A DNA stretch of 64,000 bases, from NCBI RefSeq assembly GCF_001428385.1, contig NZ_LMSK01000001.1:497355-561354 (forward strand), in the 5' to 3' direction. Each line of letters starts with the position of its first letter. Within the stretch, counting starts at the first letter, position 1. Below the pieces are notes generated by a model that saw only the letters and a program-made list of their open reading frames with translations, made no database searches and was not told where the DNA came from. Below are positions 31,249 to 39,884 of this stretch, piece after piece. The position numbers and the translations under genes are program-made. Origin of the DNA: Rhodanobacter sp. Soil772. Lineage in GTDB: Bacteria; Pseudomonadota; Gammaproteobacteria; Xanthomonadales; Rhodanobacteraceae.

Positions 31249-32721
31249 ATGAGTCATTCCATCTTGCGCAGTCTGGCGTGCTGTGCGCTGCTGGGCATCG
31301 CCGGCACCGGTGCGCTGCAGGCGCAGACGCCGACCGTGGCGGCGCTGCCGGATTTCACCGGGATCGTGCAGAAGAACGCGCCGGCCGTGGTGCATGTCGA
31401 AGCTCGCTACAACGGCGAGCGGCAGGACGACAGCCGCAGCATGCGCGGGCAGATGACGCCCGGCCAGGGCATGCCGGACGACCCGCAGACGGAGATCCTG
31501 CGGCGCTTCTTCGGCATGCCGATGATGCCGTCGCCGCAGGAGCAGAAGCGGACCTCGCTGGGCTCGGGCTTCATCATTTCCAATGATGGCTACATTCTCA
31601 CCAACAACCACGTGGTCGATCACGCCGACAAGGTGACCGTGCGCCTGCAGGACCGGCGCACGCTGACTGCCAAGGTGATCGGCACCGATCCGACCTACGA
31701 CATCGCCCTGCTCAAGGTCGACGCCGGCGGCAACCTGCCGGCGGTGAGCATCGGCGATTCGCGCAGCCTGAAGCCGGGCCAGTGGGTGCTGGCGATCGGT
31801 TCGCCGTTCGGTTTCGACTACACCGTGACCCAGGGCATCGTCAGCGCGGTGGGCCGCAACCTGGGCCAGCGCGACCAGCCGTATACCTCGTTCATCCAGA
31901 CCGACGTGCCGATCAATCGCGGCAATTCCGGCGGTCCGTTGTTCGACTTGCAGGGCCGCGTGGTCGGCATCAATTCGCAGATCTATTCCAACACCGGCGA
32001 CTACCTCGGTGTGTCGTTCTCGATCCCGATCGACGTGGCGATGAACGCCGTGCAGCAGCTCAAGAGCAAGGGCTACGTCTCGCGCGGCATGCTTGGCGTG
32101 ACCATGCAGCCGGTCGACGACGACATCGTCAAAGCCTTCCATCTGGAGAATGGCGCGGGTGCCGCCGTGGTCGACGTCAGTCCCGACAGCGGTGCGGCGA
32201 AGGCCGGCATCCAGCCCGGCGACATCATCCTGGCTTACAACGGGCAGCCCCTGCAGCAGGCGGCGGACCTGCCGCCGCTGGTGGGCATGACCAAGCCGGG
32301 CAGCAAGGTGCCGGTGGAGATCCTGCGCAACGGCAAGAAGCAGACGCTGGATGTCACCATCAGCGAAGCCTCGCGCGACAAGAGTGCGGTGAACAACCAG
32401 GGTGCCATGCCCCCGTCGAGCCGCAGCGGTTCGGCCGCGCTGGGCCTGACCGTGCAGTCGATCGACAGCGACACCCGTAAGCAACTGGGGCTGAAGCCGG
32501 GGCAGGGCGTGGTGATCGGCGACATCACCGGCCCGGTGGCGGCGCAGGCCGGCTTGCGCGCCGGCGACGTGATCACCATGGTCAACCAGCAGAAGATCGG
32601 CAGCGTGGCCGAGTTCGAGGCGGCGACGAAGGGCGTGAAGGCCGGCAGCACGGTGCTGTTGCTGGTGCGCCGTGGCGATCAGAGCAACTTCGTCGGTCTG
32701 ACGGTTCCGGATGACAAGTAA
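31249..32721 (+). CDS. mucD: Periplasmic serine protease/chaperone MucD (DegP family)
   Basis: A DegP-type HtrA protease that removes misfolded envelope proteins. The ATG at 31249 follows AAGGAGGA; 490 residues. A signal peptide (SLACCALLGIAGTGALQAQ) is followed by the trypsin-like domain with His in ILTNNHVVDHADKV, Asp in DPTYDIALLKVDA and Ser in INRGNSGGPLFD. Two PDZ domains follow (residues about 275-365 and 395-485; SRGMLGVTMQPV, GVVIGDITGPVAAQAGLRAGD). Its position after rpoE-rseA is typical of Pseudomonas/Xanthomonas mucD. A GC-rich hairpin without a T tract lies at about 32753-32791. Confidence 0.94.
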   Translation: MSHSILRSLACCALLGIAGTGALQAQTPTVAALPDFTGIVQKNAPAVVHVEARYNGERQDDSRSMRGQMTPGQGMPDDPQTEILRRFFGMPMMPSPQEQKRTSLGSGFIISNDGYILTNNHVVDHADKVTVRLQDRRTLTAKVIGTDPTYDIALLKVDAGGNLPAVSIGDSRSLKPGQWVLAIGSPFGFDYTVTQGIVSAVGRNLGQRDQPYTSFIQTDVPINRGNSGGPLFDLQGRVVGINSQIYSNTGDYLGVSFSIPIDVAMNAVQQLKSKGYVSRGMLGVTMQPVDDDIVKAFHLENGAGAAVVDVSPDSGAAKAGIQPGDIILAYNGQPLQQAADLPPLVGMTKPGSKVPVEILRNGKKQTLDVTISEASRDKSAVNNQGAMPPSSRSGSAALGLTVQSIDSDTRKQLGLKPGQGVVIGDITGPVAAQAGLRAGDVITMVNQQKIGSVAEFEAATKGVKAGSTVLLLVRRGDQSNFVGLTVPDDK

Positions 32722-32917
32722 GCCGGTCGTGGCGCACGGTTGGCGGGAAAACGGCGCAGGCGTTCACCCTTGCCGGGTGGCGCCTGCGTCGCGCGAGTTC
32801 GTGCATGGCGGCGGCGGGTTCCATGCGATAATGCCGGGTTAGCGTCGCTCACGGCGACGCGCTGTCACGCATGGTGTGTGGCGGCAAGACTCAAGCCCGA
32901 CAGGCCGCCTGCGCTCC

Positions 32918-34711
32918 ATGGAATTGATCCGCAACTTCTCCATCATTGCCCATATCGATCACGGCAAGTCGACCTTGGCCGACCGCATCATCCAGATCTG
33001 CGGCGGCCTGGCCGACCGCGAGATGGAGGCGCAGGTGCTGGACAACAATCCGATCGAGCGCGAGCGCGGCATCACCATCAAGGCGCAGTCGGTGTCGCTG
33101 CCGTACACCGCGCGCGACGGCAAGACCTACCAGCTCAACTTTATCGACACGCCCGGCCATGTCGACTTCTCCTACGAAGTCAGCCGCTCGCTGGCCGCCT
33201 GCGAAGGCGCGCTGCTGGTGGTGGATGCCGCCCAGGGCGTCGAGGCGCAGTCCGTCGCCAACTGCTACACCGCCGTGGAGATGGGCCTGGAAGTGGTGCC
33301 GGTGCTGAACAAGATCGACCTGCCCACCGCCGACATCGAGAAGGTGAAGGGCGAGATCGAGGCGGTGATCGGCATCGACGCCACCGACGCGGTGGCGATC
33401 AGCGCCAAGACCGGCCTCAACGTGGTCGAGGTGCTGGAGGCGATCGTCGCGCGCATCCCGCCGCCGAAGCCGCGTGACACCGATCGGCTGCAGGCGCTGA
33501 TCATCGATTCCTGGTTCGACAATTACCTGGGCGTGGTGTCGCTGGTGCGCGTGATGCAGGGCGAGATCAAGCCCGGCGACAAGCTGCTGGTGATGTCCAC
33601 CGGGCGCACCCACGAGGTGGACGACGTCGGCGTGTTCACGCCCAAGCGCAAGAAGACGGCCAAGCTGGGCGCCGGCGAAGTGGGCTGGATCAACGCCTCG
33701 ATCAAGGACGTCCACGGCGCGCCGGTCGGCGACACGCTGACCCACGCCGGCAAGCCCGCCGACAAGGCGCTGCCCGGTTTCCAGACCATGCAGCCGCGTG
33801 TGTTCGCCGGCCTGTTCCCGGTGTCGTCCGACGACTTCCCGGCGATGCGCGAGGCGCTGGACAAGCTGCGCCTCAACGATGCCGCGCTGTTCTTCGAGCC
33901 GGAGTCGTCCGAAGCGATGGGTTTCGGCTTCCGTTGCGGCTTCCTCGGCATGCTGCACATGGAAATCGTGCAGGAACGGCTGGAGCGCGAATACGACCTG
34001 AACCTGATCACCACCGCGCCCACCGTGGTGTACGAGGTGCTCAAGACCGACGGCTCGATCCTGATGCTGGACAACCCGGCCAAGCTGCCGACGAACTCCA
34101 GCCTGGTGCAGGAAATCCGTGAGCCGATCATCATCGCCAACATCCTCACGCCGCCGGATTACATCGGCAACGTGATCACCCTGTGCGAGGAAAAGCGCGG
34201 CGTGCAGCGCTCGATCCAATACCTGGCGACCCAGGTGCAGATCAGTTATGAAATGCCGCTGGCCGAAGTGGTGATGGACTTCTTCGACCGGCTGAAATCG
34301 GTCTCGCGTGGCTACGCCTCGATGGACTATCACTTCGACCGCTTCGAGGCCGGCCCGTTCGTGCGTACCGACGTGCTGATCAATGGCGAGCGGGTCGATG
34401 CGCTGAGCCTGATCGTGCACCGCAGCCACGCCGACCGCCGCGGCCGCGACCTGGTCGAGCGCATGAAGGACCTGATTCCGCGCCAGCAGTTCGACGTGGC
34501 GATCCAGGCTGCGATCGGCGCGCAGGTCATCGCGCGCTCCACCGTGAAGGCGCTGCGCAAGAACGTGCTGGCCAAATGCTACGGCGGCGACGTCAGCCGC
34601 AAGAAGAAGTTGCTGGAGAAGCAGAAGGAAGGCAAGAAGCGCATGAAGCAAGTCGGTCGTGTGGAGATCCCCCAGGAAGCCTTCCTGGCCGTGCTGAAAG
34701 TAGATAAATAG
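32918..34711 (+). CDS. lepA: Elongation factor 4 (LepA), ribosome back-translocating GTPase
   Basis: LepA is a translational GTPase that acts on stalled or mistranslocated ribosomes and in ribosome biogenesis. The 597-residue length is standard. GTP-binding motifs are G1 [14 protein letters not shown]2 region RERGITIK, G3 [21 protein letters not shown], and G4 NKIDLP; domains II, III and V follow and the LepA-specific C-terminal domain ends the protein ([17 protein letters not shown]). The ATG at 32918 is chosen because conservation begins with [12 protein letters not shown]. lepB follows, as in most proteobacteria, here with a 31-base inverted repeat between them. Confidence 0.98.
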   Translation: MELIRNFSIIAHIDHGKSTLADRIIQICGGLADREMEAQVLDNNPIERERGITIKAQSVSLPYTARDGKTYQLNFIDTPGHVDFSYEVSRSLAACEGALLVVDAAQGVEAQSVANCYTAVEMGLEVVPVLNKIDLPTADIEKVKGEIEAVIGIDATDAVAISAKTGLNVVEVLEAIVARIPPPKPRDTDRLQALIIDSWFDNYLGVVSLVRVMQGEIKPGDKLLVMSTGRTHEVDDVGVFTPKRKKTAKLGAGEVGWINASIKDVHGAPVGDTLTHAGKPADKALPGFQTMQPRVFAGLFPVSSDDFPAMREALDKLRLNDAALFFEPESSEAMGFGFRCGFLGMLHMEIVQERLEREYDLNLITTAPTVVYEVLKTDGSILMLDNPAKLPTNSSLVQEIREPIIIANILTPPDYIGNVITLCEEKRGVQRSIQYLATQVQISYEMPLAEVVMDFFDRLKSVSRGYASMDYHFDRFEAGPFVRTDVLINGERVDALSLIVHRSHADRRGRDLVERMKDLIPRQQFDVAIQAAIGAQVIARSTVKALRKNVLAKCYGGDVSRKKKLLEKQKEGKKRMKQVGRVEIPQEAFLAVLKVDK

Positions 34712-34716
34712 TCAGG

Positions 34717-34797
34717 CCGGGATTCGGGATTGGGGATTTGGGATTCGGAGCGCAAAGCCGCCCTTTCGAATCCCAAATCCCCAATCCCGAATCCCGG
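34717..34797. repeat. Perfect 31-base inverted repeat between lepA and lepB
   Basis: Arms 34717-34747 and 34767-34797 are exact reverse complements built from GGGATTCGGGATTGGGGATT-type units, with a 19-base loop. A closely similar element lies at 38281-38368 between era and recO. The right arm ends 18 bases before the lepB start. Confidence 0.9.
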
Positions 34798-34815
34798 CTC
34801 CATCAGGAGCCCCAC

Positions 34816-35712
34816 ATGGAATTTGATTTCTCGGCGATTTTGCTAAGCCTCACCGTGCTGTTCGGCGTGGTGTGGGGCCTGGATCGGCTGTTCCTGTACA
34901 AGAAGCGCAAGGTGCGCCTGGATGCCGCTGGCGAGGAATACCGCGACCCGATGCCGGTGGACTGGGCCCGCTCGCTGTTCCCGGTGGTGCTGGTGGTGCT
35001 GCTGCTGCGCTCGTTCGTGGCCGAGCCTTTTCGCATCCCGTCCGGCTCGATGATGCCGACCCTGGACGTGGGCGATTTCATCCTGGTCAACAAGTTCGCC
35101 TACGGCCTGCGCATGCCGGCGTTCAACAACAAGCTGGTCGACCTCGGCGAGCCGCAGCGCGGCGACGTGGTGGTGTTCCGCTTCCCCGGCTACCTGTGCC
35201 AGGACGGCGGCAAGCTGGTGCGCAGCGGCGACATGAGCTGCAACGATCCGCAGGCGCCGGTGCCGTCGCAGAACTGGATCAAGCGGGTGATCGGCCTGCC
35301 CGGCGACAGCATCGAGGTGCACGGCGCCGAGCTGTGGGTTAACGGCCAGCGCGTGGCGGCCGACGAGATCGGCCCGTACGTGGGCAATCCGCAGCGCAGC
35401 GTGGACCAGGTCATGCTGAACATGGGCGCCACGGTCTGGACCGAGCACCTGGGCAAGGTCAGCCACATGATCGCGCGGATGCCGGCCTACACCACGCCGA
35501 ATTCGATTCCGAACGATCGGGTGCCTTCGAAGGTACCGCCGGGCTGCTACCTGGTGATGGGCGACAACCGCTACGACAGCCTGGACAGCCGCTGGTGGGG
35601 CTGCATGCCGGAACAGAACCTGGCCGGCAAGGCCTTCCTGATCTGGATGAGCTGGAAGGGTTGGGGCACCGGCGGGGTGGACTTCTCGCGGATCGGCACG
35701 GTGATCCATTGA
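34816..35712 (+). CDS. lepB: Signal peptidase I
   Basis: LepB removes signal peptides from exported proteins in the inner membrane. The 298-residue protein has two N-terminal membrane segments (residues 2-20 and about 55-75), the catalytic Ser in PSGSMMPTLDVGDFILVNK, the catalytic Lys in NWIKRVIGLPGDSIEV, and the GDNRYDSLDSRWWG box near the end. The ATG at 34816 has AGGAG just upstream (34805-34809), lying just after the inverted repeat. The lepA-lepB-DUF4845-rnc-era-recO order is a conserved core operon. Confidence 0.97.
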   Translation: MEFDFSAILLSLTVLFGVVWGLDRLFLYKKRKVRLDAAGEEYRDPMPVDWARSLFPVVLVVLLLRSFVAEPFRIPSGSMMPTLDVGDFILVNKFAYGLRMPAFNNKLVDLGEPQRGDVVVFRFPGYLCQDGGKLVRSGDMSCNDPQAPVPSQNWIKRVIGLPGDSIEVHGAELWVNGQRVAADEIGPYVGNPQRSVDQVMLNMGATVWTEHLGKVSHMIARMPAYTTPNSIPNDRVPSKVPPGCYLVMGDNRYDSLDSRWWGCMPEQNLAGKAFLIWMSWKGWGTGGVDFSRIGTVIH

Positions 35713-35898
35713 GATCGCCGGCACGGCAGGTCCGGTTGGCGAAAGCGTGACGGGATCGAACCGTCGCGCACGCCCGGCCGCCAACAGTGCGAGAATCCGC
35801 AGGCATAATCGGCACGCCGGCGCGGGGCGGCGAGACCGCCAGACCCGGATCACCATCCACAGAAAGGCACGCCAGACAGGCGGCATAGCGAGGGGACT

Positions 35899-36282
35899 AT
35901 GAAATCGAAGCAGTCGGGCGTCACCCTGATCGGGTTCCTGGTCATCATGGCCATCGTGGCCTTCCTGGCCTACATGGGCATGAAGTTGCTGCCGTCGTAC
36001 TCGGAGTACATGGGCGTGGTGAAGGCGATGAACCAGGTCGCCACCGAAGGCACCAACGGCAAGTCGCTGGACGAGATCCGCCGCGGCCTGATGTTCAAGA
36101 TGGGCTTCCAGTACGTCGACGACGCCACCATCAAGCCGGCGAACATCACCATCGTGCGCAACAGCGGCGGCGCCAACCAGCTGCGCGTGGCCTACGACAA
36201 GCAGATTCCGTTCATGTACAACATCGACTTCCTGCTGCACTTCGACAAGAGCGTGCAGCTGCAGGGCAACGTGGGCGAGTAA
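35899..36282 (+). CDS. DUF4845 domain membrane protein
   Basis: A 127-residue protein with one N-terminal membrane segment (GVTLIGFLVIMAIVAFLAYMGMKLLP) that resembles a type IV pilin leader, and a small periplasmic domain (TIKPANITIVRNSGG, NIDFLLHFDKSVQL). This family (DUF4845) is typically found between lepB and rnc in gammaproteobacteria, as here; its function is not known. The rnc start follows after three bases, so the two are tightly coupled. Confidence 0.88.
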   Translation: MKSKQSGVTLIGFLVIMAIVAFLAYMGMKLLPSYSEYMGVVKAMNQVATEGTNGKSLDEIRRGLMFKMGFQYVDDATIKPANITIVRNSGGANQLRVAYDKQIPFMYNIDFLLHFDKSVQLQGNVGE

Positions 36283-36285
36283 CTT

Positions 36286-36945
36286 TTGGAACTGAACTAC
36301 CGTTTTCGCGACCCTGCGCTGGCGCAGCTGGCGCTGACCCACCGCAGCATCGGCAAGCCTAATAACGAGCGACTGGAGTTTCTCGGCGATGCGCTGCTCG
36401 GCGCGATCGTCGCCGAGATGCTGTACGAGGTGCATCCCAAGGCCAGCGAAGGCGAACTGTCGCGGTTGCGGGCGCAGCTGGTGAATGGCCTGGCCCTGGC
36501 GGTGGTGGCGCGCGAGCTGGACCTGGGCGACGGGCTGAAGCTCGGCCCCGGCGAGTTGAAGAGCGGCGGCTTCCGGCGTGATTCGATCCTGGCCGACGCG
36601 TTCGAGGCGATGGTCGCCGCGGTGTACCTGGATGGCGGCTTCGACGCCTGCCGCGAGACCGTACGCGGGCTGTTCGCCGAGCGCATCGCCGGCTTGCGCC
36701 GTTCCTCCAAGGACGCCAAGACGCGGTTGCAGGAATGGCTGCAGGCCAAGGGCCTGCCGCTGCCGCAGTACGAACTGGTCGCCAGCCACGGCGAGGATCA
36801 CGCCAAGACCTTCGACATCAGCTGCACGATCAGCGAGCCGATGGCGTTCACCGTCGAGGCCCATGCCGGCAACCGCCGCGCCGCCGAGCAGGACGCCGCC
36901 GAAATCGTGCTGAACCAGCTGCTGGAGCAGCAGCGCACCCCCTGA
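36286..36945 (+). CDS. rnc: Ribonuclease III
   Basis: RNase III cuts double-stranded RNA, for example in rRNA precursor processing. A TTG start at 36286 gives 219 residues beginning MELNYRFRDPALAQLALTH. The catalytic signature is NERLEFLGDALLGAIVAEML, with the second metal-binding region DAFEAMVAAVYLDGG, and the C-terminal double-stranded RNA-binding domain covers about residues 150-219 (KTRLQEWLQAKGLPLP, AGNRRAAEQDAAEIVLNQLL). Normally era follows at once; here about 400 bases with a MITE-like element intervene. Confidence 0.96.
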   Translation: MELNYRFRDPALAQLALTHRSIGKPNNERLEFLGDALLGAIVAEMLYEVHPKASEGELSRLRAQLVNGLALAVVARELDLGDGLKLGPGELKSGGFRRDSILADAFEAMVAAVYLDGGFDACRETVRGLFAERIAGLRRSSKDAKTRLQEWLQAKGLPLPQYELVASHGEDHAKTFDISCTISEPMAFTVEAHAGNRRAAEQDAAEIVLNQLLEQQRTP

Positions 36946-37056
36946 TTTCCCGTTTCCGCCGAAGCTGCCGCCGGCCTGGCGGAGCCGCGGCGTGGCCGAC
37001 CGGCCTGCCTTTCCGGCGAAGCACTACACTTGCCATCCGACTCGTCGAGCACCTTA

Positions 37057-37337
37057 GAGCCTGTTTATGATCTCCAAGCACCCCGCGTTGTCATCGAGTG
37101 GCCGTCAGCTGGTAGTGCGTGGCGCAGCACCTGCCTGGCTGGCAGGTCAAGCCGCGCGCTGCCGCATGGCGGCCACTCGATGGCAACCCCAGCACCTATC
37201 AATTCGGGGGCCGGGTCTGTTTGCCCGCATGCCGGCGTCATCACTCGGTCGTGGACGGACGTCCACTCCTTCGCTCTTCCTTGGCCTGCGCGCAAACAGC
37301 TCCCGGCGCGGGGTACTTGGAGATCATAAACAGGCTC
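37057..37337. mobile_element. MITE-like insertion between rnc and era
   Basis: A 281-base segment bounded by 31-base terminal inverted repeats (37057-37087 and 37307-37337, 30 of 31 matching; ends GAGCCTGTTTATGATCTCC). It is flanked by TA on both sides, consistent with a TA target duplication. Inside is a second perfect inverted repeat (37092-37104 and 37170-37182) and several small hairpins. No transposase frame is present, so it would be non-autonomous. Its right end lies 7 bases before the era ATG. Confidence 0.75.
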
Positions 37338-37344
37338 TAACGTC

Positions 37345-38277
37345 ATGAACCACGAACTGGACCCCGCCGGCGGCACCTTGCCGCATGAGAATTTCCGCTG
37401 CGGCACGGTCGCGCTGGCCGGACGCCCGAACGTGGGCAAGTCGACCCTGCTCAATGCGCTGATCGGTTTCCGCCTGTCGATCATCAGCCCGCGGCCGCAG
37501 ACCACCCGCCACCGCATCCTCGGCATCAACACCAGCGAGGCCGGGCAGATCATGTACGTCGACACGCCGGGCCTGCATCGCGGCGCCAAGCGCGCGATGA
37601 ACCGCAGCCTGAACCGCGCTGCGCGTTCGGCGATCAGCGACGTCGATCTGGTGGTGCAGGTGATCGAGGCCGGCCGCTTCACCGACGAGGACGAGGCGCT
37701 GTACGCCGCTCTGGTCGAACAGTCGTCGCCGCGCCTGCTGGTGATCAACAAGGTCGACCTCAACAAGGACAAGACGGTGATGCTGCCGTTCGTGGCCGAC
37801 CTGGTGGCCAAGCACAACTACGACGAGATCCACTACGTCAGCGCGCTCAAGGAGCAGGGCCTGAAGGAACTGGAGCAGGCGATTCTCAAGCGCCTGCCGG
37901 TGCAGCCGCCGGTGTTCGGCGAAGACGAGGTCACCGACCGCAGCGAACGTTTCCTCGCCGCCGAGATGGTGCGCGAACAGCTGATGCTGCGGCTCGACCA
38001 GGAGCTGCCTTACGCGACCACGGTGGAGATCGAGCAGTTCAACGATCGCCCCGACGGTATTGCCGAAATCCACGCGATCATCTGGGTCGAGCGCGCCGGC
38101 CAGAAGGCCATCGTGATCGGCAACGGCGGCGCCCAGCTCAAGGCCATCGGCACGAGCGCGCGACGCCACATGGAGCGCATGTTCGAGCGCAAGGTGTTCC
38201 TGAAGCTGTGGGTGAAGGTGCGCGAAGGCTGGGTCGACGACGAGAACATGCTGAAGAAGTTCGGCTATACGGATTAA
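37345..38277 (+). CDS. era: GTPase Era, 16S rRNA maturation / 30S assembly factor
   Basis: Era binds the 3' end of 16S rRNA during small-subunit assembly. The 310-residue protein carries G1 GRPNVGKSTLLNALIG, G2 QTTRHRILGI, G3 DTPGLHRG, G4 NKVDLNKD, and a C-terminal KH domain with IIWVERAGQKAIVIGNGGAQLK and ending near LWVKVREGW. The first ATG is used; no clear ribosome binding site precedes it because a MITE-like element ends 7 bases upstream, so translation may start differently or depend on sequences from the element. rnc-era-recO order is conserved. Confidence 0.96.
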   Translation: MNHELDPAGGTLPHENFRCGTVALAGRPNVGKSTLLNALIGFRLSIISPRPQTTRHRILGINTSEAGQIMYVDTPGLHRGAKRAMNRSLNRAARSAISDVDLVVQVIEAGRFTDEDEALYAALVEQSSPRLLVINKVDLNKDKTVMLPFVADLVAKHNYDEIHYVSALKEQGLKELEQAILKRLPVQPPVFGEDEVTDRSERFLAAEMVREQLMLRLDQELPYATTVEIEQFNDRPDGIAEIHAIIWVERAGQKAIVIGNGGAQLKAIGTSARRHMERMFERKVFLKLWVKVREGWVDDENMLKKFGYTD

Positions 38278-38280
38278 GGT

Positions 38281-38368
38281 CGGGATTCGGGATTGGGGAT
38301 TCGGGATTCGTAAAAGCCTGAAGCCTGGGGCGCTCTTGCGAATCCCGAATCCCCAATCTCGAATCCCG
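38281..38368. repeat. 30-base inverted repeat between era and recO
   Basis: Arms 38281-38310 and 38339-38368 match in 29 of 30 positions and consist of the same GGGATTCGGGATTGGGGATT-type units as the element at 34717-34797; the 28-base loop differs. The element fills nearly all of the era-recO gap. Confidence 0.88.
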
Positions 38369-38379
38369 GCTATCAAGCC

Positions 38380-39105
38380 ATGCGCATCGAACAGCAACCC
38401 GCCTATGTCCTGCACGCGCGCGCGTATCGCGAGACGTCGCTGCTGCTCGAATGCCTGACCCGCGAACATGGTCGGCTCGGAGTGGTGGCGCGCGGTGTGC
38501 GCGGCGAGCGGGCGCGTTTGCGACGGGCGCAGTTGGAACCGTTCCAGCCGTTGACGATGGACCTGCTGCTGCGCGGCGAGATGGCCACGCTGACCGCGGT
38601 CGAAGCGGTGGGCACGTCGACGCGCCTGCCTGGCGACGCCGGCCTGGCCGGGCTGTATCTCAACGAGCTGGTGGTACGCCTGACCGGCCGACAGGATCCC
38701 TACCCGCGACTGTTCGATGCCTACGCCCGGACCCTGGCGCGGCTGGCCGCGGGCGAATCGCTGGCGTGGAGCCTGCGCCGCTTCGAGCGCGACCTGCTGG
38801 AAGTGATCGGCTACGGCCTGCAGCTGCAACACGAGGCGGATTCCGGCGAGCCGCTCGAAGCGGAGGCGTCCTACCGCTACCGGGTCGAGCAGGGCGCCGT
38901 GCGCTGCGCCGCCAACAGCCCGCATGCGCTGCGCGGCAGCGACCTGCTGGCGTTGGGGCAGGACCGGATGCCCGACAACAGCGGCCTGAAGTCGCTGCGC
39001 GACATGATGCGCGAGGTGATCCGCTTCCATCTGGGCGGCGGCGAGCTGCGCGCCTGGCGGGTGCTGGCGATGGCGGTTTCGGGTCGCCCGAAAACAGCCG
39101 ACTAG
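38380..39105 (+). CDS. recO: DNA repair protein RecO
   Basis: RecO loads RecA onto SSB-coated single-stranded DNA in the RecFOR pathway. The 241-residue protein has the N-terminal OB-fold typical of the family (QPAYVLHARAYRETSLLLEC, HGRLGVVARGVRG, EPFQPLTMDLLLRGEMATLT) and a helical C-terminal part (AGLYLNELVVRLTGRQDPYPRLFDAY). It is the last gene of the lepA-recO run. Its stop overlaps that of the convergent receiver-Hpt gene by four bases. Confidence 0.94.
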   Translation: MRIEQQPAYVLHARAYRETSLLLECLTREHGRLGVVARGVRGERARLRRAQLEPFQPLTMDLLLRGEMATLTAVEAVGTSTRLPGDAGLAGLYLNELVVRLTGRQDPYPRLFDAYARTLARLAAGESLAWSLRRFERDLLEVIGYGLQLQHEADSGEPLEAEASYRYRVEQGAVRCAANSPHALRGSDLLALGQDRMPDNSGLKSLRDMMREVIRFHLGGGELRAWRVLAMAVSGRPKTAD

Positions 39106-39860
39106 CTGTCCAGCGCCTGCAGCGTCGCCAGCAGGGCCTTGCGGAAGCGCGCCAACGCGGCCGGCGTGGCGCCTCGTTGCAGCAGCTGCTGTTGCAGCAG
39201 CACGGTCTGCGTCGACAGCGCGGTCGCTCCGCAGAATCCGCAGGATGAGCGCAGCCGGTGCAGGCGTTCGCTGAAGCCGGCGTGGTCGCGGCTCAGGGCC
39301 TCCAGCTCCTGCAGCAGCAGGGCCAGCTCCTCGCGCAGCAGCAGGCGCAACGCGCGCATGGTGGTGGCGTCGCCGGTGGTGGTCAATGCGGCCTGGTCGT
39401 CCAGCACGCAGGCGTCGTGGCGGTCCGGTTGCACCAGCGCCAATACACGCCGCAGTTCGGCCAGCCCGCAGGGTTTCAACAGGATCTCGCTGAAGCCGGC
39501 ATCGAGCAGCGACTGGCGGTCGCGCGGTTCCAGCTCGGCCGTGGTGGCTACCGCGATGCTGTCCATCGAGCACGCCAGCGCGTCCTCGCGCAGCGCGGTC
39601 AGCACTTGCAGCGCGCCGGCGCCGGGCATGCGGCAATCCAGCAGCAGCAGGTCGAAGGGTTCGGTGCGCGCCCGTTGCAGGGCCGTCGCGCCATCCATGC
39701 AGGCTTCCGCCTGGGCGCCCATCGAGTCCAGCCCGTCGCACAGGAAACGGCAGCTGCCGGGGTCGTCGTCGGCCACCAGAACCCGGGCACGGCTGGCGTG
39801 GGTTGGGGCGAAATCTGCATTGGCGAGCGGGCTGTTCATGACGAAATCCATATCGTTCAT
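39102..39860 (-). CDS. Response regulator with C-terminal Hpt-like domain
   Basis: A 252-residue signalling protein. Residues 25-145 form a receiver domain with the acidic pair in VLVADDDPGS, the phospho-acceptor Asp in LLLLDCRMPGAG and the conserved Lys in ILLKPCG. Residues 165-252 look like a histidine phosphotransfer domain, with the phospho-His in the segment RLHRLRSSCGFCGATAL. Receiver plus Hpt without a kinase core suggests a phosphorelay intermediate whose kinase is encoded elsewhere. It is tail-to-tail with recO and divergent from the YdbH-like gene, 24 bases away. Confidence 0.85.
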   Translation of the reverse strand: MNDMDFVMNSPLANADFAPTHASRARVLVADDDPGSCRFLCDGLDSMGAQAEACMDGATALQRARTEPFDLLLLDCRMPGAGALQVLTALREDALACSMDSIAVATTAELEPRDRQSLLDAGFSEILLKPCGLAELRRVLALVQPDRHDACVLDDQAALTTTGDATTMRALRLLLREELALLLQELEALSRDHAGFSERLHRLRSSCGFCGATALSTQTVLLQQQLLQRGATPAALARFRKALLATLQALDS

Positions 39861-39884
39861 CTTGATTTGGCAGAATGGCCTGAC

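Noticed and set aside
34717-38368. GGGATT-type repeats considered as a CRISPR array
   Set aside because: They are paired inverted arms with a single loop, not evenly spaced direct repeats with spacers.
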